DNA of 64,000 nt from Brevibacterium oceani (lineage in GTDB: Bacteria; Actinomycetota; Actinomycetes; Actinomycetales; Brevibacteriaceae), in contig NZ_JABKDE010000009.1 of the NCBI RefSeq assembly GCF_013623835.1, forward strand, positions 124,001 through 188,000. The letters run 5' to 3'. Each line of letters begins with the position of its first letter. The stretch's first letter is position 1. The notes beneath the pieces were generated by a model that saw only the letters and a program-made list of their open reading frames with translations, had not been told where the DNA came from and made no database searches. Shown here one piece after another: positions 1 through 8,844 of this stretch. A program made the position numbers and the translations under genes.

Positions 1-2
1 TC

Positions 3-314
3 TTCCTCACAGTGTCCGGCAAGGAGGTCATCGTCCTCCCGCTGTCTGTCATCGGCGCACCCCGAGCCACCGAGGCGACGCACACGATGATCATCGACAC
101 CGATGGCCCGCTGCACTGCCCGGCGAACAATGTCGACTTCGCACTGACAGACTGCACCGATGACTTCGCGCAGATCGACAACGCCGGAACCGACGGCACG
201 AGCCGAATGACCTGGCGGGAGGACAACGACTTCGACCATGACCATGACGTCGTCGTCATCGACCCGCCCGAGAACATGAACGCCCGACCTATTCACCCGA
301 TCGAGAGAGGCTGA
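3..314 (+). CDS. C-terminal part of an unrecognised protein, cut by the window edge
   Basis: The reading frame is open from the first base, so the true start probably lies outside the window; a GTG at 12 is the first possible internal start. About 100 residues are visible. They are rich in Asp and His (a DFDHDHDVVV stretch near the end) and contain a THTM motif that recurs in the next gene as TTHTM, followed in both by a similar Ile/Asp-rich stretch. This hints at tandem paralogues. The stop codon overlaps the start of the downstream gene by one base (TGATG), so the two are probably co-transcribed. No function can be assigned. Confidence 0.5.
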   Translation, partial: FLTVSGKEVIVLPLSVIGAPRATEATHTMIIDTDGPLHCPANNVDFALTDCTDDFAQIDNAGTDGTSRMTWREDNDFDHDHDVVVIDPPENMNARPIHPIERG

Positions 315-1066
315 TGAGCATGCCGAACGAACGATGTGCCAAGGCGACGGCCGCAGTGTCGGGCTCGGTGCTGACTGGGTCGATCGTCGTTGTGGGATTG
401 ATGCCCGGCGGCGCGGATGCGGCACCGAATCCGCTGCGCGGCAGCGAGACGACGCACACGATGACGATCGCCGCCGACGGCACCTACACCGTACGGATGG
501 ACACGACGATCGACCTGGCACTCGAGACGCGCTGGGGCTTCGGCGACGAGATCCACGACGGATTCCGCCTGCCCGACACCGACGCTCTGCTGCCGCCCTA
601 TCTGCGGGCGACGTATTCGCAGCCGCAGGGAAGCATCGACTCGACCCCCGCCGAGGCGACCCTTAAGAAGGAGCTGCACTCCGTGGACATCGGGTTCAGT
701 ACGGACGACCTCGATCCGGGACGCCACCGGGGGACACTTGACTATCGGGTCAGCGGGGCCGCGATTCCTGCTGCCGACCTCACCGAGAGCAGGGGGAGCA
801 CGGAGGGCAGTGACGATGGCGGAGTCATCGTCTACTTCCGTCCCCTCGAACGCGGCAAGCTCGTCATCGAATCCGATGCGCGCATCACCGGTGTCGACTG
901 TGAAGCACTGGCCCCGCACGGCAAACCGTGTGGTGAGAAGACGAAGGGCTCATGGTTGGTGTCGGCGGAGGAGATCGAACGCGCACGACCCCACAGCATC
1001 GATGCCGTGCGGATCACCCTCGATGCGGATCCTGACGGGGTCGACGACCCCGTCATCGATTCCTAG
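314..1066 (+). CDS. Secreted protein of unknown function
   Basis: A 250-residue product with a probable Sec signal peptide: a short basic start, a hydrophobic stretch at about residues 14-30 and an Ala-x-Ala type end (GADAAP). The mature part looks like one beta-rich extracellular domain: a dGTYTVRMDTTI strand, an LDYRVSG strand and a C-terminal segment with two cysteines (VDCEAL and KPCGEK) that could form a disulfide. The general look recalls the N-terminal domain of DUF2207-type secreted proteins, but I am not certain. ATG 314 was chosen because it overlaps the upstream stop; ATG 320 is better spaced from the GAGAGAGG sequence at 303-310. Confidence 0.65.
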   Translation: MSMPNERCAKATAAVSGSVLTGSIVVVGLMPGGADAAPNPLRGSETTHTMTIAADGTYTVRMDTTIDLALETRWGFGDEIHDGFRLPDTDALLPPYLRATYSQPQGSIDSTPAEATLKKELHSVDIGFSTDDLDPGRHRGTLDYRVSGAAIPAADLTESRGSTEGSDDGGVIVYFRPLERGKLVIESDARITGVDCEALAPHGKPCGEKTKGSWLVSAEEIERARPHSIDAVRITLDADPDGVDDPVIDS

Positions 1067-1108
1067 GCTGCGATTCTCGAGCTGCGATCCCGAGGCTGCA
1101 GACAGTTT

Positions 1109-1140
1109 CGAGGCCCCCACCGATGACGGTGGGGGCCTCG
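1109..1140. terminator. Hairpin terminator between convergent genes
   Basis: GAGGCCCCCACC (1110-1121) pairs perfectly with GGTGGGGGCCTC (1128-1139) across a six-base loop; one further C-G pair extends the stem. It lies between the stop of the secreted-protein gene at 1066 and the convergent antitoxin-like gene ending at 1166, so it can serve both strands. No T-run follows, as is common for actinobacterial terminators. Confidence 0.75.
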
Positions 1141-1165
1141 GCCCTGAGGATTGCCAGAGGCAGGG

Positions 1166-1498
1166 TCAGCTGTTGTTGTGCGGGTCCGTGCCCTCCTCGC
1201 CGCGGCCGGACTCCGAGCCGTTGCGAGGATCCTCGGTCTGTCCGCGCTCGCCGTCATTCCGTTCAGCGCTGCGGCCTTCGTCCTGTCCGCGCTCGTTGCC
1301 GATCGCGTTGTCGGCGGCGTCTCTGGCCTTCTGGATCTTCTCGGAGTGCTTGCCGCCGGTCAGCGACTCGGCGACGCCTGCCGCTTTGTCGAGGAGCGAA
1401 TCGCTCATCTGCTCGGCCTTGTCGGAGTTGAGCTTGTCCTTGACCTTGGGGTCGTTGGCGAGGTTCTTGGCTTTGTCGAGGAACTTGTCGAATGCCAT
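1166..1498 (-). CDS. MT0933/Rv0909-like antitoxin family protein
   Basis: A 110-residue hydrophilic protein. The N-terminal half (MAFDKFLDKAKNLAND, then a Lys/Asp-rich helix and the TGGKHSEKIQKARDAAD segment) matches the pattern of the small MT0933-like antitoxin family; the GGKHS-x-K-I-x-KA motif is typical. The C-terminal 40 residues are a low-complexity Glu/Gly/Arg/Asp tail and are probably disordered. ATG 1498 was chosen over longer possibilities because GAAGGA lies just upstream on the minus strand and family similarity begins there. No toxin-like gene is adjacent, so it looks like an orphan; in many actinobacteria such genes stand alone and may have another role. Confidence 0.7.
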   Translation of the reverse strand: MAFDKFLDKAKNLANDPKVKDKLNSDKAEQMSDSLLDKAAGVAESLTGGKHSEKIQKARDAADNAIGNERGQDEGRSAERNDGERGQTEDPRNGSESGRGEEGTDPHNNS

Positions 1499-1660
1499 GG
1501 CACTGTCCTTCGTGTCGGTCGATTGCTCTGTCGATGCAGATCGCGGGGCTGGACGGGGGACGCTTCGAATCCTAAACGGGCTGCCTGTGACGGAACTGGC
1601 AATGCCCCGCCATTCCAGCGAGAGACGCGCGCTTGAACGAGAGATCCGCGGTCGAACGAG

Positions 1661-1722
1661 AGACAAGTGGGTCCAGATTGCCATTTTCACGTCGGATATG
1701 TGCAATCTGAACCCACTTGTCT
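1661..1722. repeat. Large imperfect inverted repeat in a 334-bp intergenic region
   Basis: The arms at 1661-1681 and 1702-1722 are 21 bp each with one mismatch (AGACAAGTGGGT then CAGATTGC, versus its reverse complement), around a 20-base loop. Upstream, GAACGAGAGA-like words recur at about 1636-1662; downstream, CCCGCTGGACGGC occurs twice near 1770 and 1800. No open reading frame of substance lies in 1499-1832. The element sits between the antitoxin-like gene and the 3' end of the SulP gene. It is too long for a simple operator and looks like a dispersed palindromic repeat or the remnant of a small mobile element. Confidence 0.7.
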
Positions 1723-1832
1723 GGCTGTGGGAGTGGCCAGACAGCCTCGCCGACAGGAAATTGCCCCAGCCCGCTGGACGGCCGACTCAGCCACGAAGGC
1801 CCGCTGGACGGCTGCCACAGAGCGTCTGTCGG

Positions 1833-3392
1833 CTACCCCAGCCCTCCGGACAGTCGAGCGTGGAGTGACTCGGTGTATGCGTTCATGCCGATCAGTTCGA
1901 CTCTCGTGCCCAGGGCCTCGTACTTCGTCACGATCGCGTCGAGGGCGGCCACGCTCGAGGCGTCCCAGACGTGCGATTCGCTCATGTCGATGACGACCAG
2001 GCCGGGGTCGTGCGTGTAGTGGAACTGGGTGGTCAGGTCGTTCGAGGAGGCGAAGAAGAGCTCGCCGCGGACCGCGTAGTGGGCGACTGCCTCGGTGCCG
2101 GTGGGATCAGACGCACCCGCGTCGTCAGCGGGTGCGGCGTCGTCGGTGACAGTGCGTTCGACGGTGACGAAGTGGGCCACTCGCCGGACGAAGAGCACAC
2201 TGGCGATGAACACGCCGATGACGACTCCGATCGCGAGGTTGCCGGTGGCGACGACGACCGCGACGGTGGCGACCATGACGAAGGTCTCGGACTTCGGCAG
2301 CGTCCGCAGCGTTGTCGGGCGGATCGAATGCCAGTCGAAGGTGTCGACGCAGACCATCATCATGATCGCCGCGAGAGCGACCATTGGGATCATGCCGACG
2401 ATGTCGCCGAGGGCGACGACGAGGAGCAGCAGGAAGGCTCCGGCCATGAACGTCGAGATCCTCGTCCTGGCCCCGGACGCGCGGACGTTGATCATCGTCT
2501 GCCCGATCATCGCGCAGCCGCCCATCCCGCCGAAGAGCCCGGAGATCATGTTCGCCGCCCCCTGGCCCCAGGATTCACGGGTCTTGTTCGAATGGGTGTC
2601 GGTGATCTCGTCGACGAGCTTCGCCGTCATCAGCGACTCCATCAGCCCGACCAGCGCCATCGCCAGCGAATACGGAGCGATGGTGCGAAGCGTCTCCCAG
2701 GTCAGCGGCACGTGCGGGATGAAGAGTGAGGGCAGACTGCGCGGCAGCTCACCCTGATCGCTGACGGTAGGCACGTCGAGGGCGAAGGCGACGGCGATGC
2801 CGGTGACGACGACGATCGTCACCAACGGCGCGGGAATGATCTTCGTCCACTTCGGCATGAGTACGAGCACGATGACGGCGAGGACCAGCAGCGGGTAGAC
2901 CATCCACGGCACTCCGATGACATGGGGCACTTGGGCTGCGAAGACGAGGATGGAGAGGGCGTTGACGAACCCGACCATGACGCTGCGGGGGATGAAGCGG
3001 ATGAGCTTCGCGACTCCGCACACGGCCAGCAGGATCTGGAAGACGCCGGCGAGGATGACGGTGGCGATGAACATGTCCATCCCGTGCTCGCGGGCCACCG
3101 GTGCGATGACGAGTGCCACGGCACCGGTCGCCGCGGAGATCATCGCCGGGCGGCCGCCGAGGATGGCGATCGAGGTGGCCATGATGAACGCGGAGAACAG
3201 GCCGACCTTCGGGTCGACTCCGGCGATGATCGAGAACGCGATCGCCTCGGGGATGAGCGCCAACCCGACGACGAGCCCGGCGAGCACCTCACGGGTGAGC
3301 AGCCTCGGTGACTTCAGGGCTGTGAGCACGGTCGGGTCGGGGCGGTAGCGGCGGGAGTCGTCGGTCGTTGCGGCGGGGATCGGTGTCGTCAC
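1833..3392 (-). CDS. SulP family anion transporter with STAS domain
   Basis: A 519-residue integral membrane protein predicted to carry sulfate or a related anion (bicarbonate is possible). The N-terminal three quarters has the SulP fold: a first segment with VLAGLVVGLALIPEAIAFS, the GLFSAF motif, repeated hydrophobic helices and an SGLFGGMGGCAMIGQTMINV segment typical of the family. From about residue 430 a cytoplasmic STAS domain follows (GELFFASSNDL and LVVIDMSESHVWDASSVAALD). Length is normal for compact bacterial SulP proteins. It is transcribed alone, convergent to nothing close, and shares its family with a second SulP gene at 8845-10509. The substrate cannot be read from sequence. Confidence 0.88.
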   Translation of the reverse strand: MTTPIPAATTDDSRRYRPDPTVLTALKSPRLLTREVLAGLVVGLALIPEAIAFSIIAGVDPKVGLFSAFIMATSIAILGGRPAMISAATGAVALVIAPVAREHGMDMFIATVILAGVFQILLAVCGVAKLIRFIPRSVMVGFVNALSILVFAAQVPHVIGVPWMVYPLLVLAVIVLVLMPKWTKIIPAPLVTIVVVTGIAVAFALDVPTVSDQGELPRSLPSLFIPHVPLTWETLRTIAPYSLAMALVGLMESLMTAKLVDEITDTHSNKTRESWGQGAANMISGLFGGMGGCAMIGQTMINVRASGARTRISTFMAGAFLLLLVVALGDIVGMIPMVALAAIMMMVCVDTFDWHSIRPTTLRTLPKSETFVMVATVAVVVATGNLAIGVVIGVFIASVLFVRRVAHFVTVERTVTDDAAPADDAGASDPTGTEAVAHYAVRGELFFASSNDLTTQFHYTHDPGLVVIDMSESHVWDASSVAALDAIVTKYEALGTRVELIGMNAYTESLHARLSGGLG

Positions 3393-3506
3393 TTCCGGAA
3401 CCTTACCCGATCGCTGGGATGGTCGGCCTCTCGCCGAGGCGGCCCAGCCGTCTCGCCCGAGTCACCGGGCACACTCGGCTCAACGTACACTCGCGGCCCA
3501 GCCGTC

Positions 3507-4235
3507 TCACTCGAGCGTGACCCCGGATCCGTGGAGGCGGACCTGCAGTCCCGCCTCGGTGGCGGTGATTTCGGTGAGTTCGAGCCCGGCGGGCAGGAAG
3601 TCCAGGTCGATGACGATGTCGGAGATTGCCGAGGTGAGGAACCCGGGCAGGCTGTCGACGTCGACGTGCGCGGAACCCAACCGGATCTCGGACGCGTCGA
3701 CGACGGCACGTCGGCCGTCGGCCTTCGGCTCGATGCCGATCAGCAGGTCTTGGTCGAGCAGGGATCCTTTGAGGAAGAGTTCGCCGTCTTCGGTGGTGAA
3801 CGTCATTCCCGCAGGCAGGGACGCATGGTCGGAGGCGAGGGCGTCGAGTGTGGAATGGGGGAGGACCGCGGTGGCGTCGACGGTGCCGATGGGACGTGAG
3901 GTGTCGGTGGGGACGTCGTAGAGCTTCGCGTCGACATCGGTGAAGTCGACGTCCTCATAGGTCGCCTCGTCTGCGGTGATGTGCACTGAGTCCAGCTTCC
4001 CGGACGCCATCTGCGTGAGCACGGGGAACCCCTCGACGGAGACGTCGGCGTCCCCATAGTCGGAGAGACCGTCGGCGATGCGCTGCTCGGTCGTGAAGTC
4101 GACGATCCGATCGGCGGCGATGACACCGATGATGAGGGTGAGGACGATGACGATCGCGGAGACGATCCACGTCTTCCGCCTCGACCTGCGCCGAGGCGGC
4201 TGCTGCGGATATTCGAGGGTGCGGGCGCTCGTCAT
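3507..4235 (-). CDS. LmeA/DUF2993-like envelope phospholipid-binding protein
   Basis: A protein of about 242 residues with a proline/arginine-rich cytoplasmic start (PPRRRSRRKTW), one N-terminal membrane anchor (IVSAIVIVLTLIIGVIAA) and an extracytoplasmic domain. The arrangement (an ERI-type helix after the anchor, then VSVEGFPVLTQMASGKLDSV) is the hallmark of the DUF2993/LmeA family, phospholipid-binding proteins linked in mycobacteria to lipomannan maturation. The start is uncertain: ATG 4235, GTG 4241 and ATG 4244 are all possible and the only Shine-Dalgarno-like sequence is GGGGA near 4248. It lies just downstream of lutC on the same strand, but a link to lactate metabolism is not implied. 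Confidence 0.75.
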   Translation of the reverse strand: MTSARTLEYPQQPPRRRSRRKTWIVSAIVIVLTLIIGVIAADRIVDFTTEQRIADGLSDYGDADVSVEGFPVLTQMASGKLDSVHITADEATYEDVDFTDVDAKLYDVPTDTSRPIGTVDATAVLPHSTLDALASDHASLPAGMTFTTEDGELFLKGSLLDQDLLIGIEPKADGRRAVVDASEIRLGSAHVDVDSLPGFLTSAISDIVIDLDFLPAGLELTEITATEAGLQVRLHGSGVTLE

Positions 4236-4284
4236 GGACACCATTGTCCCCGATGGGGGCCGGTCGGCCCGCATCGGGGCAGGC

Positions 4285-5025
4285 TCACGAATCGAGGATG
4301 ATGACGTCGAGGGTGCGCGGACCGTGGACGCCTTCCACCCGCTCCAGTTCGATGTCGCTCGTGGCAGAGGGCCCCGAGATGAACGTCAGCGCCGCTGTCG
4401 CCTCGAGCCGTGCGATCCCCTCGGGGACGATGTCGACGACGTCTGCGACACGGACCACGCAGATGTGATGGTCGGGCACGAGGGTGATCGCCCGCCGCCC
4501 GCATTCGGGGGACCCATCGAGGACGATGGTTCCCGTCTGCGCGATCGCCACCGCCGAGGCGGTCACCACCGCAGCCTGTGAGTCGAGTTCGGGGATGCTC
4601 AGCTCCTCACCCGGGGCATCGACCGAGATGTCACCGGTGAACGCCTGCAGCCACGACTCGTCGAGCCCGCGCGGGACGACGATCTTCGACCCCGCTTCGA
4701 GGAGGTCGGCGATGGTCTTCGCCGGATCGCCTGTGACACGGTGGACGTTGGCCTTGTAGTCGACGAGGCGGTCGACGAGGAGTTCGATGAGCTCCTCACC
4801 GGAATGCGTGCCGGTCCGCGCATAGTCAGCGCTCTGCCCGACGACGCCGCCGCCGGCTGCGGGGGCACCAGCGTGAGCATGCTCGACCTCGGCCGAAGCG
4901 GCACCCCGTTCGGTCGGCGCGGAGGGAACGGCGCCGGAGGTCGATGACACGTACTCGCCGCCACCTCGGCGACCGAGGGCCTCATTGATGCGTCCGAGGA
5001 TCTCTTCGCGTGCGGTGTCCGTCAT
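4285..5025 (-). CDS. lutC: LutC-type LUD domain protein (lactate utilisation)
   Basis: A 246-residue LUD (lactate utilisation) domain protein, third subunit of the LutABC L-lactate oxidation complex. It begins MTDTAREEILGRINEAL. The C-terminal half holds the family pattern: the DESWLQAFTGD region, an AIAQTGTIVLDGSPECGRR segment and HICVVRVADVVDIVPEG. An Ala/Gly-rich variable stretch occupies about residues 25-65. The start ATG overlaps the stop of lutB by four bases (ATGA), indicating translational coupling. LutC lacks cysteine clusters, as expected for the non-Fe-S subunit. Confidence 0.9.
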   Translation of the reverse strand: MTDTAREEILGRINEALGRRGGGEYVSSTSGAVPSAPTERGAASAEVEHAHAGAPAAGGGVVGQSADYARTGTHSGEELIELLVDRLVDYKANVHRVTGDPAKTIADLLEAGSKIVVPRGLDESWLQAFTGDISVDAPGEELSIPELDSQAAVVTASAVAIAQTGTIVLDGSPECGRRAITLVPDHHICVVRVADVVDIVPEGIARLEATAALTFISGPSATSDIELERVEGVHGPRTLDVIILDS

Positions 5026-6584
5026 TTCTCGTCGCCCCCGTTCTCGGTCTCGCCGTCGTGATCCGTCCGGCCTTCGGACTCGGCCTGGCCTTCGGACTCG
5101 GCCCACAGCTGGTGGAAGCTCTTCTCCGGCAGTCCGGGAATGTCCCGGCTCGACGTCCATGCGCGGGCGATGCCGGGGAGGGCGTTGATCTGTCCGCCGC
5201 GAGTGGCCTTGTGCGCGAAGGGCAGGCCCTTCTCCGCGGCGGCCATCCGCTTGCCGTCGCCCATCATCCACGACGCTCCCGTGAGCGCCGTGTCGAGTTG
5301 GGTGGAGACGGGGGAGTGGTTGGCCTTGACGTCTTCGCTGCGCAGGTGGACGAGGATCTCCGGGATGTTGATCTTCACCGGGCACACGTCGTAGCAGGCC
5401 CCGCACAGGGATGAAGCGTAGGGCAGAGAACCGTTCGCCTCGTCCTCCACGCCGGTCAGCAGCGGAGAGAGGATCGCTCCGATCGGACCCGGGTAGGTCG
5501 ATCCGTAGGCGTGTCCGCCGGTGCGCTCGTAGACGGGGCAGACGTTCATGCACGCCGAGCAGCGGATGCAGTTGAGGGCAGTCCTTCCGTGCTCGTCGGC
5601 GAGTGCCCGGGTGCGTCCGTTGTCGAGGAGGACGAGGTGGACGTTCTGCGGTCCGTCACCCTCGGTCCGACCGGTCCAGAACGAGGTGTACGGGTTCATC
5701 CGCTCACCCGTCGAGGACCGCGGCAGCAGCTGGAGGAACGCCCCGAGATCGTCGAAGCTGGGCAGGAGCTTCTCGATGCCCATCACGGTGATCAGGGTCT
5801 CCGGCAGGGTCAGGCACATCCGCCCGTTGCCCTCGGATTCGACGACGCCGAGGGTGCCGGTGTCGGCGATGCCGAAGTTCGCGCCCGAGACCGCGACCTT
5901 GGTGGTCAGGAACTTGTGACGCAGATGTCGGCGGGCAGCCTCGGCGAGGACCGCCGGGTCGTTCGTCAGCTTCCCGGCGTCGGGCATCTTGTCCATGAAG
6001 ATGTCACGGATCTCGTCACGGTTGCGGTGGATGGCGGGCACGAGTATGTGGCTGGGCTTGTCCTCGCCGAGCTGGACGATGAGTTCGGCCAGGTCGGTCT
6101 CAAAGGCGTCGATGCCCTGGGTCTCGAGATGTTCGTTGAGCCCGATCTCCTGGGTCGCCATCGACTTGACCTTGATCACCTCACGGCGCCCGTTAGCGAG
6201 CACCGGGGCGTTGGCCTCGACGAGTTCGGTGACGATGGCGTTGGCCTCATCGGCGTCCCGGGCCCAGTGGATGGTTCCACCGGCGGCGGTGAAGTTCTCT
6301 TCGAACTCGACGAGGTATTCGGGCAGATTCGCCATCACCTGGTTCTTCGCCCGGGAGCCGGCTTCGCGCAGCTCCTCCCAGTCGTCGAGTTCGGCGACGA
6401 CCCCGGCGCGTTTGTCCCTGATCGACGAGGTGGCATGGCCGATGTTGGTGCGCAGCTGCTGGTTCGACAGGTGCTGGTGCGAGACCTCGGGGAAGGGCTC
6501 GGTTTCGACGATGTTGCCCTGTCCGCCGGGCAGATCGGTGTGTGCGTGCTTCGAACGCATCAGCGGCATTCCCAAGAACGTCAT
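5022..6584 (-). CDS. lutB: LutB-type iron-sulfur protein (lactate utilisation)
   Basis: A 520-residue subunit joining an N-terminal LUD domain to a C-terminal ferredoxin-like region. Two cluster-binding motifs are visible: CIRCSACMNVCPVYE and SLCGACYDVCPVKINIPE, each C-x2-C-x2-C-x3-C, for two [4Fe-4S] centres. The GANFGIADTGTLGVVESEG and LTLPETLITVMGIEKL segments are typical of LutB. The complex oxidises L-lactate to pyruvate in the cytoplasm. The gene overlaps lutA upstream and lutC downstream by four bases each, so all three subunits are made from one transcript. The C-terminal 30 residues are a charged tail (Glu/Gly/Asp) not needed for the motifs. Confidence 0.94.
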   Translation of the reverse strand: MTFLGMPLMRSKHAHTDLPGGQGNIVETEPFPEVSHQHLSNQQLRTNIGHATSSIRDKRAGVVAELDDWEELREAGSRAKNQVMANLPEYLVEFEENFTAAGGTIHWARDADEANAIVTELVEANAPVLANGRREVIKVKSMATQEIGLNEHLETQGIDAFETDLAELIVQLGEDKPSHILVPAIHRNRDEIRDIFMDKMPDAGKLTNDPAVLAEAARRHLRHKFLTTKVAVSGANFGIADTGTLGVVESEGNGRMCLTLPETLITVMGIEKLLPSFDDLGAFLQLLPRSSTGERMNPYTSFWTGRTEGDGPQNVHLVLLDNGRTRALADEHGRTALNCIRCSACMNVCPVYERTGGHAYGSTYPGPIGAILSPLLTGVEDEANGSLPYASSLCGACYDVCPVKINIPEILVHLRSEDVKANHSPVSTQLDTALTGASWMMGDGKRMAAAEKGLPFAHKATRGGQINALPGIARAWTSSRDIPGLPEKSFHQLWAESEGQAESEGRTDHDGETENGGDEK

Positions 6585-7573
6585 CGCAGGCTCCCTCCGC
6601 TCACTTCTGCTCCTTCGCCGGGCACCCGCAGCGGGTCCTCCTTCGTCGAGGCGAGGATCCGTGCCAGGTGGACCGCGGCCTGACCGACGCGGAACCCCTG
6701 TACCCTGCTGGGCTCGGCCGGGGCAGTGCCTCTTTCGCCTGGGGTGAGGTGGTCGTCATCGTCGGCGCCGACGACGGTCGTCAGCTTCTCGGCCGTGTGG
6801 CCCTGCGCATCGGTCGAACTCGTCTCCTTGACGTGGACGGCGGTGACATCCGGGGTCCCGCCGAAGCTGCCGGTGCGTTCGAAGCGGGAGATCCCGCCGC
6901 CGATGTGGAGCAGGCAGGAAGCGTCGCCGCCGGTGCAGACATCCGCGTGAGTGGCCTGGACGGTGCGCACCTTGTCCGCGAGCATCGCCGAGGACACCTC
7001 CGGGTTCTTCACGGAGAAGGTGCCGCCGAAGCCGCAGCAGGAATCGGCCAGGGGCAGTTCCACGAAGTCGATGCCCTCGACGGAGCGAACCAGCGAGGAC
7101 TGCCGATCGCCGAGGCGCAGCAGCCGCATCCCATGGCAGGACGGGTGGTAGGTCACCCGGTGCGGGAAATAGGACCCGAGGTCGGCGGCGGCATCGGTGA
7201 CACCTGCGACGTCGGTGAGGAATTGGGTGAGTTCGTAGGTGCGGTCGGCCACCTCGGCGGCCTCGGAGGCCAAGGCCTCATTTCCCTGCCGGCGTGCGAC
7301 CATCGGCTGCTGATGGCCCAGCGAGGCCACGCAGGAAGCGGAAGGGGCGACCGCGACATCCCATTCGGTGCTGGTGAAGGCGCGGACGTGGTTGGCGATG
7401 ACCGGTTCGGCCTGCGCGAACTTGCCGGAGTTGATGTGCATCTGCCCGCAGCAGGACTGGCCTTCGGGGAAGACGACCTCATGGCCGAGGCGGCGGAGAA
7501 TGCTCACGGTTGCCTGAGCAACCTCGGGATACATCGCATCGACGATGCAGGTGGCGAACAGTGCGATCCTCAT
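6581..7573 (-). CDS. lutA: LutA-type cysteine-rich CCG domain protein (lactate utilisation)
   Basis: First gene of the lactate operon, 330 residues from ATG 7573, which has a clear GGAGG five bases upstream on the minus strand. It carries two CCG domains characteristic of heterodisulfide-reductase-like Fe-S subunits: FPEGQSCCGQMHINSG near residue 45 and LADSCCGFGGTFSVKNP near residue 190. It is about 90 residues longer than a typical LutA of roughly 240; the extra C-terminus after residue 250 is hydrophilic and shows no known domain. No lactate permease or LutR-type regulator is adjacent, so import and control must be encoded elsewhere. Confidence 0.92.
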   Translation of the reverse strand: MRIALFATCIVDAMYPEVAQATVSILRRLGHEVVFPEGQSCCGQMHINSGKFAQAEPVIANHVRAFTSTEWDVAVAPSASCVASLGHQQPMVARRQGNEALASEAAEVADRTYELTQFLTDVAGVTDAAADLGSYFPHRVTYHPSCHGMRLLRLGDRQSSLVRSVEGIDFVELPLADSCCGFGGTFSVKNPEVSSAMLADKVRTVQATHADVCTGGDASCLLHIGGGISRFERTGSFGGTPDVTAVHVKETSSTDAQGHTAEKLTTVVGADDDDHLTPGERGTAPAEPSRVQGFRVGQAAVHLARILASTKEDPLRVPGEGAEVSGGSLR

Positions 7574-7854
7574 CTGACCTCCAAGCAGGACCCCGTGCGG
7601 TTGCGAGGATCGTCTGCCGACCGGGCCGATGTCGAGGTCGGGAACGGTCCTTGTCACTCCGTGTCCAGACCGTAGCACCGGGGCTCGTCAGTGCAAACAC
7701 CGTCGCCACTGCGGCGTCGCCGACCGCCCGAGTGGTGCGGAAGAGCCGCTGGGGCGCGCGCCGTGCGGGCGATTTAGGACGCATCCGCCTGCGCTAATTT
7801 CTTCCCCGCCCGTGGCCCATTTACCTGCGACGATGACGCCCATAGGATGACGCT

Positions 7855-8775
7855 ATGGACAACCAGCGCACACAGACCATCCGCACGATCTCCGCCCGCC
7901 TCAACTCGTTCCACTCATCGATGTACTTCTCACAGACGGTCGGTGCCGTCTACGCCGAGCACGGCCTCGAACCCGGGGTCGAGGGCAATATGGCCGCCCG
8001 CTCGGCACCGCTGGGGCGGGTGAATCCGGGAGTCGTCAGCGCCGCCTACTACAACTACTCGCCGAACTTCGTCGCCGACATGCTGCCGAAGCTGTGGGAC
8101 ACCGTCACCCCCGAGGAGATGGTGCAGGCCCGCTTCGACGCCGTCGCCGCGTTCATGGACGAACTCTTCGGTGACCGTGACGACATCGCCCTGCTCACCG
8201 AGGCGGCCACCCAGGTCGACGAGGCTGTCCAGCCCGTGCTCGCGAACATGGACTTCGCCGGGCGCACGCTGGCCGCGGCCACCGCCGATGCGCTCGGCGG
8301 TCACCGGGGCGCGACCGTGTTCGAGAAGCTGTGGGACTCGGCGACCATTGCGCGTGAGTTCCGCGGCGACGGTCACGTCGCCTCCCTCGTCACCGCCGGC
8401 GTCCCCGGCATCGACGCGCTCGTGCTCGACGTCGCCACCGGCGCCGGATTCCGCCCCCGCGCGGCGCAGAAGACCCGCGGCTACACCGATGAGGAGTGGC
8501 AGACCGCCCAGGCCGGGCTCGCCGAGGCGGGGCTGATCACCGTGGACACCGACGATCGCGGCTACGACCTGCCCGTCATCACCGACGCGGGTCGGGAGCT
8601 GAGGGAACAGGTCGAGCAGCTCACCGACGGGACCGTGACCGCGGCCTGGTCCGTCCTCGACGACGATGAGCTCGAAGCCCTGCTCTCGCCGAGTCGCACC
8701 CTGATCAAGGTCATCGCCCAGTCCGGAGCGTTCCCCGCCACCGTATTCGCCCAGCCTGCGAAGAAGGCCGGCTGA
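7855..8775 (+). CDS. SCO6745 family protein
   Basis: A 306-residue cytoplasmic protein. The order of motifs (YFSPEa-like start rendered here as MYFSQTVGAVYAEHGL, then MAARSAPLGRV, YYNYSPNFV and DALVLDVATG followed by TRGYTDEEW) fits the SCO6745 family common in actinobacteria. The C-terminal third resembles a winged-helix module (EEWQTAQAGLAEAGLITVD, then ITDAGRELREQVEQLTD), so DNA binding has been suggested for the family. No catalytic motif is evident. It is a single-gene unit, divergent from lutA across a 281-base gap in which I see no further gene, and convergent with the second SulP gene. Confidence 0.75.
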   Translation: MDNQRTQTIRTISARLNSFHSSMYFSQTVGAVYAEHGLEPGVEGNMAARSAPLGRVNPGVVSAAYYNYSPNFVADMLPKLWDTVTPEEMVQARFDAVAAFMDELFGDRDDIALLTEAATQVDEAVQPVLANMDFAGRTLAAATADALGGHRGATVFEKLWDSATIAREFRGDGHVASLVTAGVPGIDALVLDVATGAGFRPRAAQKTRGYTDEEWQTAQAGLAEAGLITVDTDDRGYDLPVITDAGRELREQVEQLTDGTVTAAWSVLDDDELEALLSPSRTLIKVIAQSGAFPATVFAQPAKKAG

Positions 8776-8844
8776 GCCGATCGGAAAGGGCCGCACCGGG
8801 CCGAGCCGATGCAGCCGTGCGGGCGCGACGGCGCTGAGTGAGTC

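Noticed and set aside
1166..1498. Toxin-antitoxin pair based on the MT0933-like antitoxin
   Set aside because: No toxin-like gene is adjacent on either side; only the antitoxin-family protein can be supported.
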